Below, one piece after another: positions 7,784 to 17,167 of a stretch of DNA of 59,826 nucleotides. The notes beneath the pieces are model-generated. The model was not told where the DNA came from. It was given only the letters and a program-made list of their open reading frames with translations, and did no database searches. A program made the translations under genes and the position numbers. The stretch is taken from the NCBI GenBank assembly GCA_025060395.1, contig JANXCC010000010.1, positions 1 to 59,826 on the forward strand, read 5' to 3'. Numbering within the stretch: the stretch's first letter is position 1; each line of letters begins with the position of its first letter. The DNA is from Candidatus Bipolaricaulota bacterium. Its GTDB lineage: Bacteria > Bipolaricaulota > Bipolaricaulia > RBG-16-55-9 > DRXL01.

Positions 7784-8413
7784 TCAGAGATCTAAGATTC
7801 CTTCTTGGCCCTGCTCCCAAGCCTGAACGATTGCCTGTGCGACTTGGTCTGGTGAGAGGGCATTTGCTGGGATGCGGAAGGGGACCTTCTCCCACAGAGG
7901 GGTTCTCACAGCTTGGGGACGGACAACTGTGACTCGTCGACGTGTCTCTTTGCGGATGACCTCGGCCAGCGCTTCGAGTCCCGCCTTGGCTGCGGCATAC
8001 GCCCCTAATCCAGGCAGCCGTAACCGCTCGTGCTGCGCTCCAAGAAAGAACAGATGAGCCTGAGAAGCTAGATATGGGCTAGCGGCGCGCGTCGTCAAGT
8101 AGACCCCCCTCAGGTTCGCCTGCATGATCCGACCCCAGTCCTGGGGGGCCATTTCTGTGATCCTCGTCGAGGTGATGTCCCCGATGGCATAGACAAAGAC
8201 ATCAAAAGGGGCTGCTTGCTCAGCCGCTTGCCTCGTGGCTGCTTCGACAAGCTCTGGCTCCTGAACGTCACCTGTGATGACGTGCGGGGTGAGGGCCTCT
8301 AGCTCTCGAAGACGACGGGCTATCGCTACGACCTTGTGGCCCTGAGCCGCAAACGCTCCTCCTATGGCACGACCAATTCCTCCGGCCGCACCCCAGATGA
8401 CTACGTTGGCCAT
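7784..8413 (-). CDS. Short-chain dehydrogenase/reductase
   Basis: 209 residues, short for the family. The nucleotide-binding turn is GAAGGIGRAIG (residues 8-18), YAIGD replaces the usual NNAG, and the catalytic pair is in YAAAKAG (Y and K near 136-140). A classical catalytic Ser is less clear (LFFLGAQ where S is expected). NAD(P)-dependent carbonyl or alcohol chemistry is likely but the substrate is unknown. Seven bp upstream of uvsE in the same minus-strand run. Confidence 0.85.
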   Translation of the reverse strand: MANVVIWGAAGGIGRAIGGAFAAQGHKVVAIARRLRELEALTPHVITGDVQEPELVEAATRQAAEQAAPFDVFVYAIGDITSTRITEMAPQDWGRIMQANLRGVYLTTRAASPYLASQAHLFFLGAQHERLRLPGLGAYAAAKAGLEALAEVIRKETRRRVTVVRPQAVRTPLWEKVPFRIPANALSPDQVAQAIVQAWEQGQEGILDL

Positions 8414-8460
8414 ATTTCATTTCCCCTTCCTTGTGTGGGTTGAATCTCTGTCATAGAAGC

Positions 8461-8730
8461 TCAAGCGACTCCTGACTTTCTGAAGAACTCCTGAACTTTT
8501 TCGCGAGGAACGTTGAGCCGCTGCGCAAGCTTTTCTATGTCTTCTGGTGAGACGTCCTCATCAAGCCATCTCTCTAATTTTGCTAAATCGACGCGCCAGC
8601 GCCCTTCGATCTTCTCCGCGGGGAGCTCCCCAGACTCCATCATCTCGTAGACTTTCTCTATGGGAATCCCCAAGTACTGCGAGACTTGCCAGGGACGCAA
8701 AAAGCCTCCGAGACTCTTGCCTTCAGGCAT
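8461..8730 (-). CDS. Excisionase/MerR-type helix-turn-helix protein
   Basis: 89 residues. Residues 10-55 (FLRPWQVSQYLGIPIEKVYEMMESGELPAEKI..., GRWRVDLAKLERWL) are a winged HTH_17 domain as in excisionases and DNA-binding adaptors. The C-terminal 35 residues repeat an SPEDIEKLAQRLNVPREKVQEFF helical pair that could be a second small helical module. GGAGG site on the minus strand just before the ATG. It probably binds DNA; its target is not evident, though it sits between the DUF3267 gene and the UV-repair genes. Confidence 0.75.
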   Translation of the reverse strand: MPEGKSLGGFLRPWQVSQYLGIPIEKVYEMMESGELPAEKIEGRWRVDLAKLERWLDEDVSPEDIEKLAQRLNVPREKVQEFFRKSGVA

Positions 8731-8747
8731 AATCGCCTCCTGCTGTG

Positions 8748-9503
8748 CTAGGATTTCGGCTCAAATATAGCTAGCTCGTAATCGCTATCCAAGCACAAAG
8801 CTTGAGGATGAGCACGAAGACAGCGCCAGGCCATCCAGAGATCGCCGCTCGCTCCTACGGCGTTCATCGTGATAACAAAATAGATCCAAGGTGCCCAGCT
8901 CGGTACAAGATTCCATATCACAATCCCTACTACCGTGATACTGATCAAGGGGGTTAGCCCTACTGTTATAAATCTCCAGCGGCTCAGCGCGCAGTTGGCA
9001 GTAGCATAAGCGTAGAGCATGGAAGCTCCAAAGCGCAGCTTAAAGCCGGGCCTATCGTGCCCTACGAGTAAAAAAGCCAACCCATGCAAGCTTTCGTGAA
9101 CGATAACTATGAGAACAAGCAAGAACGCCAAAAGTAAGGAACTTGGCACAAAAATCTGTAACCCCCACGCTTCCACGGTGAACCGTCGAGGCACGTTAGG
9201 GAAGATAACTGAGACTGAGGAGAAAACTATCAACGCGAGCACTAAGACAGGAAGCCAGAACTTCCAAGAACGTAGCTCTTTGTTCAAGCGCACTCGAAGG
9301 GTACACTCATAATGGGAAGGCACTCCTAAAAATTCAAGGTGCTGGCGCTCTGCTTGCCTTAAATGCGCGCGAGCTTGCTCTAAGGAACTTTTAGCTTGTT
9401 GGATCGCTTCTTTGTTTAGGGTGTCTTGGAGGCGAGCAACCGCTCTCAGAGCTTCTTCAACATGATCTAAGGCCTCCGGGAGCAAGGCAGCTGCTGTTTT
9501 CAT
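8748..9503 (-). CDS. DUF3267 putative membrane zinc metallopeptidase
   Basis: The open frame extends upstream to 9785 into hutU, but that extension is arginine-rich antisense noise. The ATG at 9503, with a GAGGG site, gives 251 residues. An N-terminal amphipathic coiled coil (residues ~1-60) is followed by about five membrane segments with the zincin motif HESLHG (~residue 138) inside a helix, and a GASG near the end, the DUF3267 pattern related to M50 site-2-like proteases. The likely role is intramembrane or membrane-surface proteolysis; substrate unknown. 20 bp after hutU. Confidence 0.75.
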   Translation of the reverse strand: MKTAAALLPEALDHVEEALRAVARLQDTLNKEAIQQAKSSLEQARAHLRQAERQHLEFLGVPSHYECTLRVRLNKELRSWKFWLPVLVLALIVFSSVSVIFPNVPRRFTVEAWGLQIFVPSSLLLAFLLVLIVIVHESLHGLAFLLVGHDRPGFKLRFGASMLYAYATANCALSRWRFITVGLTPLISITVVGIVIWNLVPSWAPWIYFVITMNAVGASGDLWMAWRCLRAHPQALCLDSDYELAIFEPKS

Positions 9504-9523
9504 CTTCTTTCCCTCATTATGCT

Positions 9524-11176
9524 TTACAGTCTTGGCATCTTGATGCCCTTCTCGCGCGCGACTCTGATCGCTTCCTCGTAGCCGGCGTCGGCGTGGCGCA
9601 CGACTCCCAAACCGGGATCGGCTGTCAAGACGCGCTCGAGGCGCTTGTCGGCTTCTCTTGTGCCGTCGCAGACGATCACCATTCCCGCGTGAATAGATTT
9701 CCCGATCCCCACGCCGCCGCCGTGGTGCACCGAGACCCACGTTGCCCCGCAGACAGCGTTCAACAAAGCATTGAGAATGGGCCAATCCGCGATAGCGTCT
9801 GAGCCGTCCTTCATCCCTTCGGTCTCGCGGTAGGGCGACGCGACCGAGCCAGCGTCCAAGTGATCGCGTCCAATCACGATGGGGGCTTTCAGTTCGCCCT
9901 TTCTCACTAGTTCATTGAAATACAGCCCGGCCTTGGCACGCTCCCCATACCCTAGCCAGCAGATCCGTGCCGGCAACCCTTGGAACTTCACGCGCTTCTG
10001 CGCCATCGTGATCCACCGTCGCAGGGCCTCGTCGTGGGGGAAGAGCTCAAGAATCGCCTGGTCTGTTCTGTAAATATCTTGTGGGTTCCCAGAGAGGGCC
10101 ACCCAGCGGAATGGGCCCTTCCCTTCACAGAATAATGGGCGAATATACGCCGGGACGAACCCCGGAAACTGAAAGGGATCGGGATGGCCGCCTCGCTGGG
10201 CCTGCCCACGAAGATTGTTCCCATAATCAAAGACAACCGCGCCCGCCTTCTGCATATCGATCATCGCTTGAACGTGCCGCACCATCGAGGCGAACGACAG
10301 CTCTATATATTTCTCAGGGTTCTCACGGCGCAGCTTCAGCGCTTCGTCATAGCTCATCCCGCCGGGGACGTAGCCGTTCAGCTCGTCGTGAGCGGCTGTC
10401 TGATCAGTCACGACATCGGGAATGATATTCCTTCGGACAAGCTCCGGATAGACGTCGGCGGCATTGCCCAAGAGCCCGATCGAGATCGCGCGCCTGGACT
10501 CTTTGTATTCTTTGACGAGCTCGAGGGCTTCATCGAGATCATGCGTCCAGGTGTCAAGATAATTCGTCTTCAGACGACGCTCGATCTTTTCAGGGTTGAT
10601 CTCGACGATCAACCCGACGCCTTCGTTCATCGTGATAGCCAAGGGCTGAGCACCGCCCATCTCGCCTAAGCCCGCTGAGAGCACAAACTTGCCCTTGAGC
10701 GACCCGCCAAAGTGCTTCTTCGCGACAGACGCGAGCGTCTCATAGGTGCCCTGCAGAATCCCTTGAGTCCCGATATAGATCCAACTGCCTGCGGTCATCT
10801 GACCGTACATAATTAAGCCCTTGCGCTCTAATTCTCTAAACTTCTCCCACGTCGCCCAGTGGGGCACAAGAAGCGAGTTCGCGATCAAAACCCTTGGGGC
10901 ATCGGGATGGGTCTTGAAAACCGCGACAGGCTTTCCAGACTGCACCAGAAGCGTCTCGTCAAGCTCAAGCTCTTTAAGTGTGTTGACAATAGCCCAAAAA
11001 TCCTCCCATGAACGAGCAGCTTTGCCTGTGCCACCGTAGACGATCAAGTTCGCAGGATCTCCAGCAACTTCAGGGTCTAGGTTATTCATTAACATTCGCA
11101 TGGGGGCTTCGGTAAGCCAACTCTTGCACGTGAGCTGCGTCCCGCGAGGAGCACGAATCTCAGTTGCGACGGCCAT
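9524..11176 (-). CDS. hutU: Urocanate hydratase
   Basis: 550 residues from the ATG at 11176, which has an AAGGAGG site; an upstream TTG/ATG extension adds 7 residues and is rejected. The protein follows the HutU family throughout: [49 protein letters not shown] (NAD+-binding glycine region, ~170), and the catalytic Cys block [13 protein letters not shown] (~405). It hydrates urocanate to imidazolonepropionate in histidine degradation. No hutH, hutI or hutG is nearby. It is the promoter-proximal gene of the minus-strand run leading into UV-repair genes. Confidence 0.97.
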   Translation of the reverse strand: MAVATEIRAPRGTQLTCKSWLTEAPMRMLMNNLDPEVAGDPANLIVYGGTGKAARSWEDFWAIVNTLKELELDETLLVQSGKPVAVFKTHPDAPRVLIANSLLVPHWATWEKFRELERKGLIMYGQMTAGSWIYIGTQGILQGTYETLASVAKKHFGGSLKGKFVLSAGLGEMGGAQPLAITMNEGVGLIVEINPEKIERRLKTNYLDTWTHDLDEALELVKEYKESRRAISIGLLGNAADVYPELVRRNIIPDVVTDQTAAHDELNGYVPGGMSYDEALKLRRENPEKYIELSFASMVRHVQAMIDMQKAGAVVFDYGNNLRGQAQRGGHPDPFQFPGFVPAYIRPLFCEGKGPFRWVALSGNPQDIYRTDQAILELFPHDEALRRWITMAQKRVKFQGLPARICWLGYGERAKAGLYFNELVRKGELKAPIVIGRDHLDAGSVASPYRETEGMKDGSDAIADWPILNALLNAVCGATWVSVHHGGGVGIGKSIHAGMVIVCDGTREADKRLERVLTADPGLGVVRHADAGYEEAIRVAREKGIKMPRL

Positions 11177-11195
11177 AGAATCCTCCTTAGAGAGC

Positions 11196-11225
11196 ATTAT
11201 AAGCTAAGAAGAATTATCTTGACAA
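11196..11225 (-). promoter_or_regulatory. Promoter of hutU run
   Basis: On the minus strand: TTGTCA (revcomp of 11220-11225), an 18-bp spacer, and TATAAT (revcomp of 11196-11201). TSS expected near 11190, giving a ~14-nt leader that contains the AAGGAGG site. Confidence 0.75.
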
Positions 11226-11360
11226 GGTGGGCTTGGAATCATAGAAAGCACTGAAAAAGCCATGGAATGCGCAGAGAGATCTTCCGTGATTCAAATAGAC
11301 ATCTCTTCCTCGTTTGTGCTAGAATAAGCCATCAAGCGATCATCGCGCAAAGGGGGAGTT

Positions 11361-12074
11361 ATGAAGTCTGTCAAGATTCTGCTCGTTCTGTTCGTTCTGA
11401 CAGGCGTTGCTTCGGTGATCACTCAAGCGCAGGGACCTACGGTGCAGCTCTCGATGGAACTCTTCGGCCCGTGGGCCTTATGCACGCCAGAGCCCGATGA
11501 CGCCTTGGCGTGCACAGTGCGCCTAGGCCAGACGCTTCAGATTTGGGTCCAAGCTCACGCTGTCCCGTCGTGGGTTCCCACGAGACTCATCGCAACCTGG
11601 CTCCCAGACAATGCGTCGTTTGAGTCGATCTGGCGCCAAGGCGAAGCTACCCAAGTCTTTACTTTCACGCCAACCGAGGCGCACATCACGAAACCTGAAG
11701 AGCCATTAATCGTGCGCTTCATCGCGCGCACAGACTACGATAGCATCTCCAAGGAGCTGAGAATTCACGTACGCGCTAATCAGCCTCCGCAAGCTGTCAC
11801 CAACCCCGATCAGACCGTCGCACCGTATCAGATTGTGTTACTGAGCGCTTTTGAAAGCTCTGATCCTGACGGCGATGCCCTGCACTATCGGTGGGATCAG
11901 ATCTCTGGGCCGCCGGTCTTGCTCTTTGGTGCCGAGACGCTCTATGCGATCTTTCTAGCGCCAGCAGAACCAGCGACGCTCGTCTTTCGCTTGACCGTGA
12001 GCGATGGGGCATTGAGCGCCTCCAAGGATGTCACCGTGACTGTAGCCACTGAGTGTGGATGCAAGGACCCATAG
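11361..12074 (+). CDS. Exported PKD-domain protein
   Basis: 237 residues. Signal peptide (MKSVKILLVLFVLTG..., cleavage after ~AQA), a 110-residue region of unclear fold with two Cys, then a PKD/Ig-like domain (~residues 140-230) with the family landmarks NQPPQAVTNPDQTV, DPDGDALHYRWDQISG and FRLTVSDG. The C-terminal ECGCKDP adds Cys residues. Probably a cell-surface or periplasmic adhesion or scaffold protein. AAGGGGG ribosome site before the ATG. Binding partner unknown. Confidence 0.8.
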   Translation: MKSVKILLVLFVLTGVASVITQAQGPTVQLSMELFGPWALCTPEPDDALACTVRLGQTLQIWVQAHAVPSWVPTRLIATWLPDNASFESIWRQGEATQVFTFTPTEAHITKPEEPLIVRFIARTDYDSISKELRIHVRANQPPQAVTNPDQTVAPYQIVLLSAFESSDPDGDALHYRWDQISGPPVLLFGAETLYAIFLAPAEPATLVFRLTVSDGALSASKDVTVTVATECGCKDP

Positions 12075-12091
12075 AATGAGTCGGTGACTTA

Positions 12092-12844
12092 TTGAAGCAG
12101 CTTCGGCTCACCTATCCGTCAATTTTGGTGTTCGGTGGGCTGCTGGTCGCCTGGGAATTCTTCGTGCGACTAGCAGAGGTTCCACTGTTTCTTCTCCCGA
12201 CGCCAAGCCAGATCGCTCTGCGATTTGTTTCAGATTTTTCTCTATTAGCTGAGCACCTTCTTGTTACCCTGGGCGAGATCGCGCTGGGGTTTGTGCTCGC
12301 GCTTATGAGCGCGTTCCTGATCGCCCTAGCGATCTTTTACAACAAGACGGTCGAGCGCGTCTTCTATCCCATTATTATATTTCTGCAAAATATGCCGCTC
12401 TTCGCCCTTGCGCCTCTGTTGAAACTGTGGCTTGGTTTTACGATCTGGCCTAAAGTAACAGTCGCCGCGATCATCGCGTTCTTCCCGATTGTCGTCAACA
12501 CTGTAGATGGGCTGCGGGCGACCGATCCCGATCTTATAGATCTTTTGAAGATTTTTGGGGCTTCGAAGCGCCAGATCTTGCAGAAAGTGCAGCTGCCCTC
12601 AGCGTTGCCGTTTATCTTTTCTGGAGCGCGGGTGGGGATCACCTTGAGCGTCGTGGGCGCAGTCATCGGCGAATGGGTCGGGGCGCAAGCGGGCTTAGGT
12701 TACGTGATGCTGCGCGCCAATGCCACGCTCAAGACCGATTTAGTCTTTGCAGCGATCTTCGCCTTAGCGCTCTTAGGCGTCGTACTCTTTGGGCTCTTGA
12801 CGCTCTTAGAGCGCTGGGCGTTGCCGTGGCGTAGATTACAGTAG
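12092..12844 (+). CDS. ABC transporter permease, SsuC/TauC type
   Basis: 250 residues with six predicted membrane helices and the cytoplasmic coupling loop DLIDLLKIFGASKRQILQKVQLPSALPFIFSGARV (shown in part: GASKRQILQKVQLPSALP, ~165), which is the EAA loop of nitrate/sulfonate/taurine-type importers. The start is a TTG at 12092; the nearby ATG and GTG both run into stops. The SsuA-like binding protein and SsuB-like ATPase are not adjacent, so this is an orphan permease. Its end overlaps the convergent pepF gene by 9 bp. Confidence 0.85.
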   Translation: MKQLRLTYPSILVFGGLLVAWEFFVRLAEVPLFLLPTPSQIALRFVSDFSLLAEHLLVTLGEIALGFVLALMSAFLIALAIFYNKTVERVFYPIIIFLQNMPLFALAPLLKLWLGFTIWPKVTVAAIIAFFPIVVNTVDGLRATDPDLIDLLKIFGASKRQILQKVQLPSALPFIFSGARVGITLSVVGAVIGEWVGAQAGLGYVMLRANATLKTDLVFAAIFALALLGVVLFGLLTLLERWALPWRRLQ

Positions 12845-14548
12845 TTCGCTGCGCAACAATTCTGCGGCTTGTCTGACGGTCTCTTCACCAAAATCGAACT
12901 TCAGCCCTGCAGCGGCAAAGAGCTCCGGCAGCGGCCGCGAGCCCCCAAGCGCCAACGCCCGCTTATAGGCTGTTAATGCTTCGCGATGGTCTCTCTTCGA
13001 GAGCGCGTAGAGCTGCAACGCTCCAAGCTGTGCGATCCCGTACTCGATATAATAGAACGGATGGAGATAGAGATGGAGCTGGCGCTGCCAAAAGTTGCGC
13101 TGAGCTTCTTCATAGCCAGTCCAGCTCTCGATCCCGCCAAAGCGCTGGCGTAACTCTAACCAATACGCTTCGCGCTCGGCGACCGTGTGCTTGGGATGTG
13201 TGTAGACCCAATGCTGAAATGCGTCAATCGTCGCAACCCACGGCAACAGATTGACGATTCCTTCTAAATGTTCGCGTGCGGAGCGCTCGGCTTGCTCTGG
13301 CGAGTAAAAGACCGTCAGATAGGGCTTGGAGAGCAGCTCCATGCCCATAGAAGCCACTTCAGAGAACTCCGTGGGCGCATGACGATAGCTGAGCAATGGC
13401 TCTAAGCGTGTGGCCATCGTGTGGAACGCATGGCCCGATTCGTGGAGCATCGTGCGCAGATCGGCGTTGCGCCCCACTGCGTTCATAAAGATGAACGGCA
13501 AGCGTCGTTCTGTGAGCGTTGCTTGATAGCCTCCCGGCGCTTTGCCCTTGCGGCTCTCTAAGTCAAAGAGATTGAGCTGAGCCATAAGCCTAAACTGTGC
13601 CCCTAGCTCGCTATCGAGTCTATTAAAGATCTCCTGGCAGCCGGAGATCAGCTCGTGAGCTGTTTGAAAGGGGCGCAACGGTGGCCGCCCTTGAGGGTCT
13701 ACTGCCAAATCCCACGGGCGCAGCTCATAGAGCCCCATCTCGCGCTGACGCTTTCTCTGCAGCTCGCGCATCAGCGGGACGATATGTTTTTCAACAGCGT
13801 CGTGATAGCGCCGACAGTCGTCGGGGGTGTAGTCAAAGCGCTCAAACGCTTTGAAAACATAATCGCGATAGTTGGCAAATCCTGCGTTGTGCGCGATCTT
13901 CTGGCGTACTTCGATCAGTTGATCGTAGAGCTCGTTAAGGGTCTCGCGGTCTTTCAGTCGGCGCTCTTCGATCTTCTCCCACGCGCTCTGGCGGAGCGTT
14001 CTGTCGGGTTCTTCTAAGTATCTGGCCATCTGTTGCAGCGTCTGCTCTCGACCGTCAAAGTGCACCGTCTGCGCCCCAGAGATGACTTGATATTTCTGTG
14101 CGAGCTTTATGCTTTCAGTGATCAACGGGATATTCTCTTCGCGGAAGATCTCGACTTGGGTGACCGTGCTACGATCATAGACGAAATAGCGTTTCTGGGG
14201 CAAGCTCGCGCGTGCCGGACTTTGTACGTATTTGACATTGAGCCGATGGCCGTACTCTCTGAGCTTAGGCTGAATGTTCTCGACAAAGTGAAAGAATGCT
14301 TTGCGGTACTCCTCGTTTTCGGTGTCGCAGGTCATGCGGATGCGTCTGATAGCAGCTTCCTCGAAGACTGCTGCGCCTACCTCTGAGTTGTCCAGCAACC
14401 ACTGCTCGAGCTCTTGCGCGGTCTTGATTGGGCGACGTTCCAGCTCGTCGAGCATGGGCTTGATCTGATCCCAATCGCCAAGATCAATCTCGGTAGGCAC
14501 GAATCTTCGCGGGAACTCTTGAGGTAACTCTTTCAGAGATAAGGGCAT
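12836..14548 (-). CDS. pepF: M3 family oligoendopeptidase F
   Basis: 570 residues from the ATG at 14548, which has a GGAGGAG site; the longer frame to 14608 lacks one. The zinc-binding motif HESGHAFH (~residue 366) has HExxH, with the third ligand Glu expected in TEFSEVASMGMELL (~390). M3 enzymes cleave short peptides inside a narrow channel in the cytosol. LSYRHAPTEFSEV and LYALSKRDHREALTAYKRAL are typical of bacterial PepF. Convergent with the orphan permease and divergent from the HAD gene. Confidence 0.93.
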   Translation of the reverse strand: MPLSLKELPQEFPRRFVPTEIDLGDWDQIKPMLDELERRPIKTAQELEQWLLDNSEVGAAVFEEAAIRRIRMTCDTENEEYRKAFFHFVENIQPKLREYGHRLNVKYVQSPARASLPQKRYFVYDRSTVTQVEIFREENIPLITESIKLAQKYQVISGAQTVHFDGREQTLQQMARYLEEPDRTLRQSAWEKIEERRLKDRETLNELYDQLIEVRQKIAHNAGFANYRDYVFKAFERFDYTPDDCRRYHDAVEKHIVPLMRELQRKRQREMGLYELRPWDLAVDPQGRPPLRPFQTAHELISGCQEIFNRLDSELGAQFRLMAQLNLFDLESRKGKAPGGYQATLTERRLPFIFMNAVGRNADLRTMLHESGHAFHTMATRLEPLLSYRHAPTEFSEVASMGMELLSKPYLTVFYSPEQAERSAREHLEGIVNLLPWVATIDAFQHWVYTHPKHTVAEREAYWLELRQRFGGIESWTGYEEAQRNFWQRQLHLYLHPFYYIEYGIAQLGALQLYALSKRDHREALTAYKRALALGGSRPLPELFAAAGLKFDFGEETVRQAAELLRSELL

Positions 14549-14645
14549 GGTGCTCCTCCATGACGTAGTGCTGGTACAAATTGTAGCGAGGGTGGCATGA
14601 CCAAGCAAGAGTAGGGTAAACTAATTCAAGATGAGGAGGCATTCA

Positions 14646-15311
14646 GTGACGATCAAGGCTGTCATCTTTGACATGGATGGGACGTTGGTGCAGTACGACG
14701 GGCCCTTTCAGAGTAGTTGGGACGCCATCGGCTATGCTGCAGGCCTGAGAGCAGAGTGGGATCACCTGATGGAGTATTACTTCCCTAAGAAAGATCTCTA
14801 TTGGGAATGGCTGGACGCTAACGCGCAACTGCTGAAGGGCATCTCTGTCGAGAAGGTTCTTGCAAAAATCCTGCCGCCGCCGTACACACCCGGCGTCCGC
14901 GAGACAATACCAAAACTCAAGCGCAAGTATAGACTCGGTATTCTCACGAGTGGGCTTGATTTTATCGCCGACTATATCTGCCGAGATTTAGGGATGGACT
15001 TCTATCTGGCCAACGGGCTTATGGTGCGTGATGGGGTCTTCACTGGGGAGAGCAAGAAGCGCGTCTATCTCTGGACGAAAAATCAGCATCTGCGCGAGCT
15101 CTGTCAACGTGAGGGCTTGGATCCCAGAGAAGTCTGCTTTGTCGGGGATCATCTCAACGATATCCCTGTGATGAAATCCGTCGGCTTAGCGATTGCCTTT
15201 GCGCCCAAAGACCCGGAACTGATCAAAGCTGCGCACGTGTATACAGATGATTTTCGCGAGATTCCAGAGTTAATTGCAAATTGTAGCAAGGCCGTGTCGC
15301 GCAGCGACTGA
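14646..15311 (+). CDS. HAD-family phosphatase (phosphoglycolate/phosphoserine-phosphatase-like)
   Basis: 221 residues from the GTG at 14646, which is placed correctly after GAGGAGG; an ATG at 14631 that includes that site is the alternative. HAD motifs: DMDGTLV (motif I, ~8-14), LTSG (II, ~103), Lys in GESKKR (~137) and GDHLNDIPVMK (III/IV, ~174). A helical C1 cap follows motif I. The layout resembles SerB/Gph-type phosphatases. It is a small-molecule phosphatase whose substrate cannot be read from sequence. Confidence 0.85.
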   Translation: MTIKAVIFDMDGTLVQYDGPFQSSWDAIGYAAGLRAEWDHLMEYYFPKKDLYWEWLDANAQLLKGISVEKVLAKILPPPYTPGVRETIPKLKRKYRLGILTSGLDFIADYICRDLGMDFYLANGLMVRDGVFTGESKKRVYLWTKNQHLRELCQREGLDPREVCFVGDHLNDIPVMKSVGLAIAFAPKDPELIKAAHVYTDDFREIPELIANCSKAVSRSD

Positions 15312-15324
15312 TCTGCCCTTGACG

Positions 15325-17040
15325 TCACACCACCATCTCGCCGACACGACGCTCCCGACCCTCACGCACCGGCCGCACCTCGACGACTTCTTCGGGATCG
15401 TAGTCTAAAAGCTTGAGCCAGTCTTCTAGATAATCTGTCTTGGGGAAGATCTCGCTCTCTTTATACTCTTGCCGAATCGCTTCTTTGAGGTCTTCTAAGC
15501 TGACACCTTCGTTCTCGGAATTCTTCTCGATGCAGCGTCGGATCGCCATATCCTTCGCACGCTCGACTGCAGACATGATGAGCGCGCCGCTCACCAAGTC
15601 GCTCCAATAGAGTATCTCGCGCCGCCCGCTCTTGAGCGCTACCTCCAAGAACGCCGTCTCGCGGTCTTTTCTGAAGAGATAGTCCGCAGCTTGCTCGACC
15701 AATGCTCGACGCGCCTGCTCCGCGCTCCCGTACTCTCTTACAGTGTCCGGGTCGATCGGGACGTTCTCGTTGAGATAGATCGCGAAGATATCGCGCGATG
15801 CGTCACGATTAGGACGGCCAACTTTGACCTTTCTGTCGATGCGCTCAGGGCGCAAGATCGCCGGATCAATATAGTCTGGACGGTTACTCGTCAGCATCAC
15901 CACGACGTTCTCCAGCGAGACTAGGCCGTCCATCTCTGCCGCAAACTGGGGCACGACTGTGTTAGCAATGTTCAGATATCTTCCGGAGCTGCGCACCCGC
16001 AGGAGCGCGTCGGCTTCATCGATGAAGATAAAGACCAAGTAGCCCTCTCTGGCGCGCTCGCGCGCCGCTGCGAAAATCTCTCTAATAAAGCGCTCCGTCT
16101 CACCAAGCCACATGTTGAGGAGCTGCGGCCCGTTGATGAGCATAAAATACTCGCGCACGTCGCGCCCGGTGCGCTGTCGATACGCCTGTGTTAAGTTATA
16201 CGCTGTTGCTTTTCCGATGAGCGTCTTGCCGCACCCCGGCGGTCCATACAGCAAGATCCCCTTCAGGGGACGCTTGCCAAATTTCTTATACAGCTCGGGG
16301 TAGAGTAAAGGGCGCTCAATAGTCTCCCGAATGAGCCGGATTGCCTCTTCTTGGCCGCCGATCTTCTCCCAAGGGATTTCTGGGATCTTTTCCAAGAAAT
16401 ACCCGCGCACCTCAGACTTCTGAAAGTGCTCCAGCGCCACGCGCATCGTCGGCTCTAGGCGCACCTCGTCGCCGACTTTGAGGGTCTTCTCCGAAAGATC
16501 TGACGAACGCAGCACAATGCGACTTGAGACCATCTGCGCGTCCAAGGTGATTCTGAGTCTGCCATCGGGCAAGACTTCAGCGACTTTCACGATGGGGCCT
16601 TCAGGGTGATAGCCGATATCCCCAATCACGGCAAATGCTTCGTTGATCTTGACCCGTGTGCCCACCTTGAGCTTTTTAATATCTAAATTGGGGTCGACGT
16701 TGGCGTAGTATTCGGCGTCCCCGACAGCGATATAGGCGATGCCGTCCTGCGGACTGCCCAAGAACGTGCCGATGCGGTTGGCTGGGGCAGTCAGCTTCTC
16801 ATATGTCTCGTTGAACTGCCGGATCATCTCTTGGGCTTCGCGCAGTTGGCGCTCATCAGCAAGCAGTTGATCATACAAGAGTTCAAAGAGCCCCATGCGC
16901 GGGTCGTTCTGTGGGGTATATTTGAGAATCTCTTCCAAGATGGCTAAGGCACGGATGCGGCCTTCAGGTCGTCCCGGGCCAGTAGGCTCAAAGGGTGGGC
17001 GTTCCTCTCCGTTGCGTCGGTTTCGAGATCGGTCAGCCAT
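15325..17040 (-). CDS. Proteasome-type AAA ATPase (ARC/Mpa-like)
   Basis: 571 residues from the ATG at 17040, which has GAGGTG upstream; the frame extends 19 codons further without support. Order: disordered Arg-rich N-terminus, helical coiled coil (~55-90), interdomain OB-fold region (~95-245, GTFLGSPQDGIAYI... and RVKINEAFAVIGDIGY), then one AAA module with Walker A GPPGCGKT (~265), Walker B FIFIDEAD (~335), sensor-1 TSNRPD (~386) and arginine-finger region RPERIDRKV. This is the architecture of Mpa/ARC, which feed substrates into the 20S proteasome. The C-terminus is GEMVV, without the HbYX gate-opening motif (QYL in Mpa). No 20S or Pup genes are in the window. Confidence 0.85.
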   Translation of the reverse strand: MADRSRNRRNGEERPPFEPTGPGRPEGRIRALAILEEILKYTPQNDPRMGLFELLYDQLLADERQLREAQEMIRQFNETYEKLTAPANRIGTFLGSPQDGIAYIAVGDAEYYANVDPNLDIKKLKVGTRVKINEAFAVIGDIGYHPEGPIVKVAEVLPDGRLRITLDAQMVSSRIVLRSSDLSEKTLKVGDEVRLEPTMRVALEHFQKSEVRGYFLEKIPEIPWEKIGGQEEAIRLIRETIERPLLYPELYKKFGKRPLKGILLYGPPGCGKTLIGKATAYNLTQAYRQRTGRDVREYFMLINGPQLLNMWLGETERFIREIFAAARERAREGYLVFIFIDEADALLRVRSSGRYLNIANTVVPQFAAEMDGLVSLENVVVMLTSNRPDYIDPAILRPERIDRKVKVGRPNRDASRDIFAIYLNENVPIDPDTVREYGSAEQARRALVEQAADYLFRKDRETAFLEVALKSGRREILYWSDLVSGALIMSAVERAKDMAIRRCIEKNSENEGVSLEDLKEAIRQEYKESEIFPKTDYLEDWLKLLDYDPEEVVEVRPVREGRERRVGEMVV

Positions 17041-17102
17041 ACGCTCTGACACCTCACTGTTGCTCTCTACTCTAGAGCAAATGAGGGCATCTTGCAACCG
17101 TG

Positions 17103-17141
17103 AAAAAAGAACCCCGACGAGAGATGGTTCTCGTCGGGGTT
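17103..17141 (-). terminator. Rho-independent terminator of the cold-shock gene
   Basis: 13-bp perfect arms (AACCCCGACGAGA at 17110-17122 and its complement at 17129-17141) with a 6-nt loop. Read on the minus strand, the stem is followed by C then six T (revcomp of 17103-17108). Confidence 0.93.
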
Positions 17142-17167
17142 TGAAGTGTCTGAGTGATCAGACGCAC

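Noticed and set aside
9504-9785. N-terminal 94-residue extension of the DUF3267 protein
   Set aside because: Arg/Gly-rich sequence antisense-like to hutU codons; the ATG at 9503 has the ribosome site and begins the conserved part.
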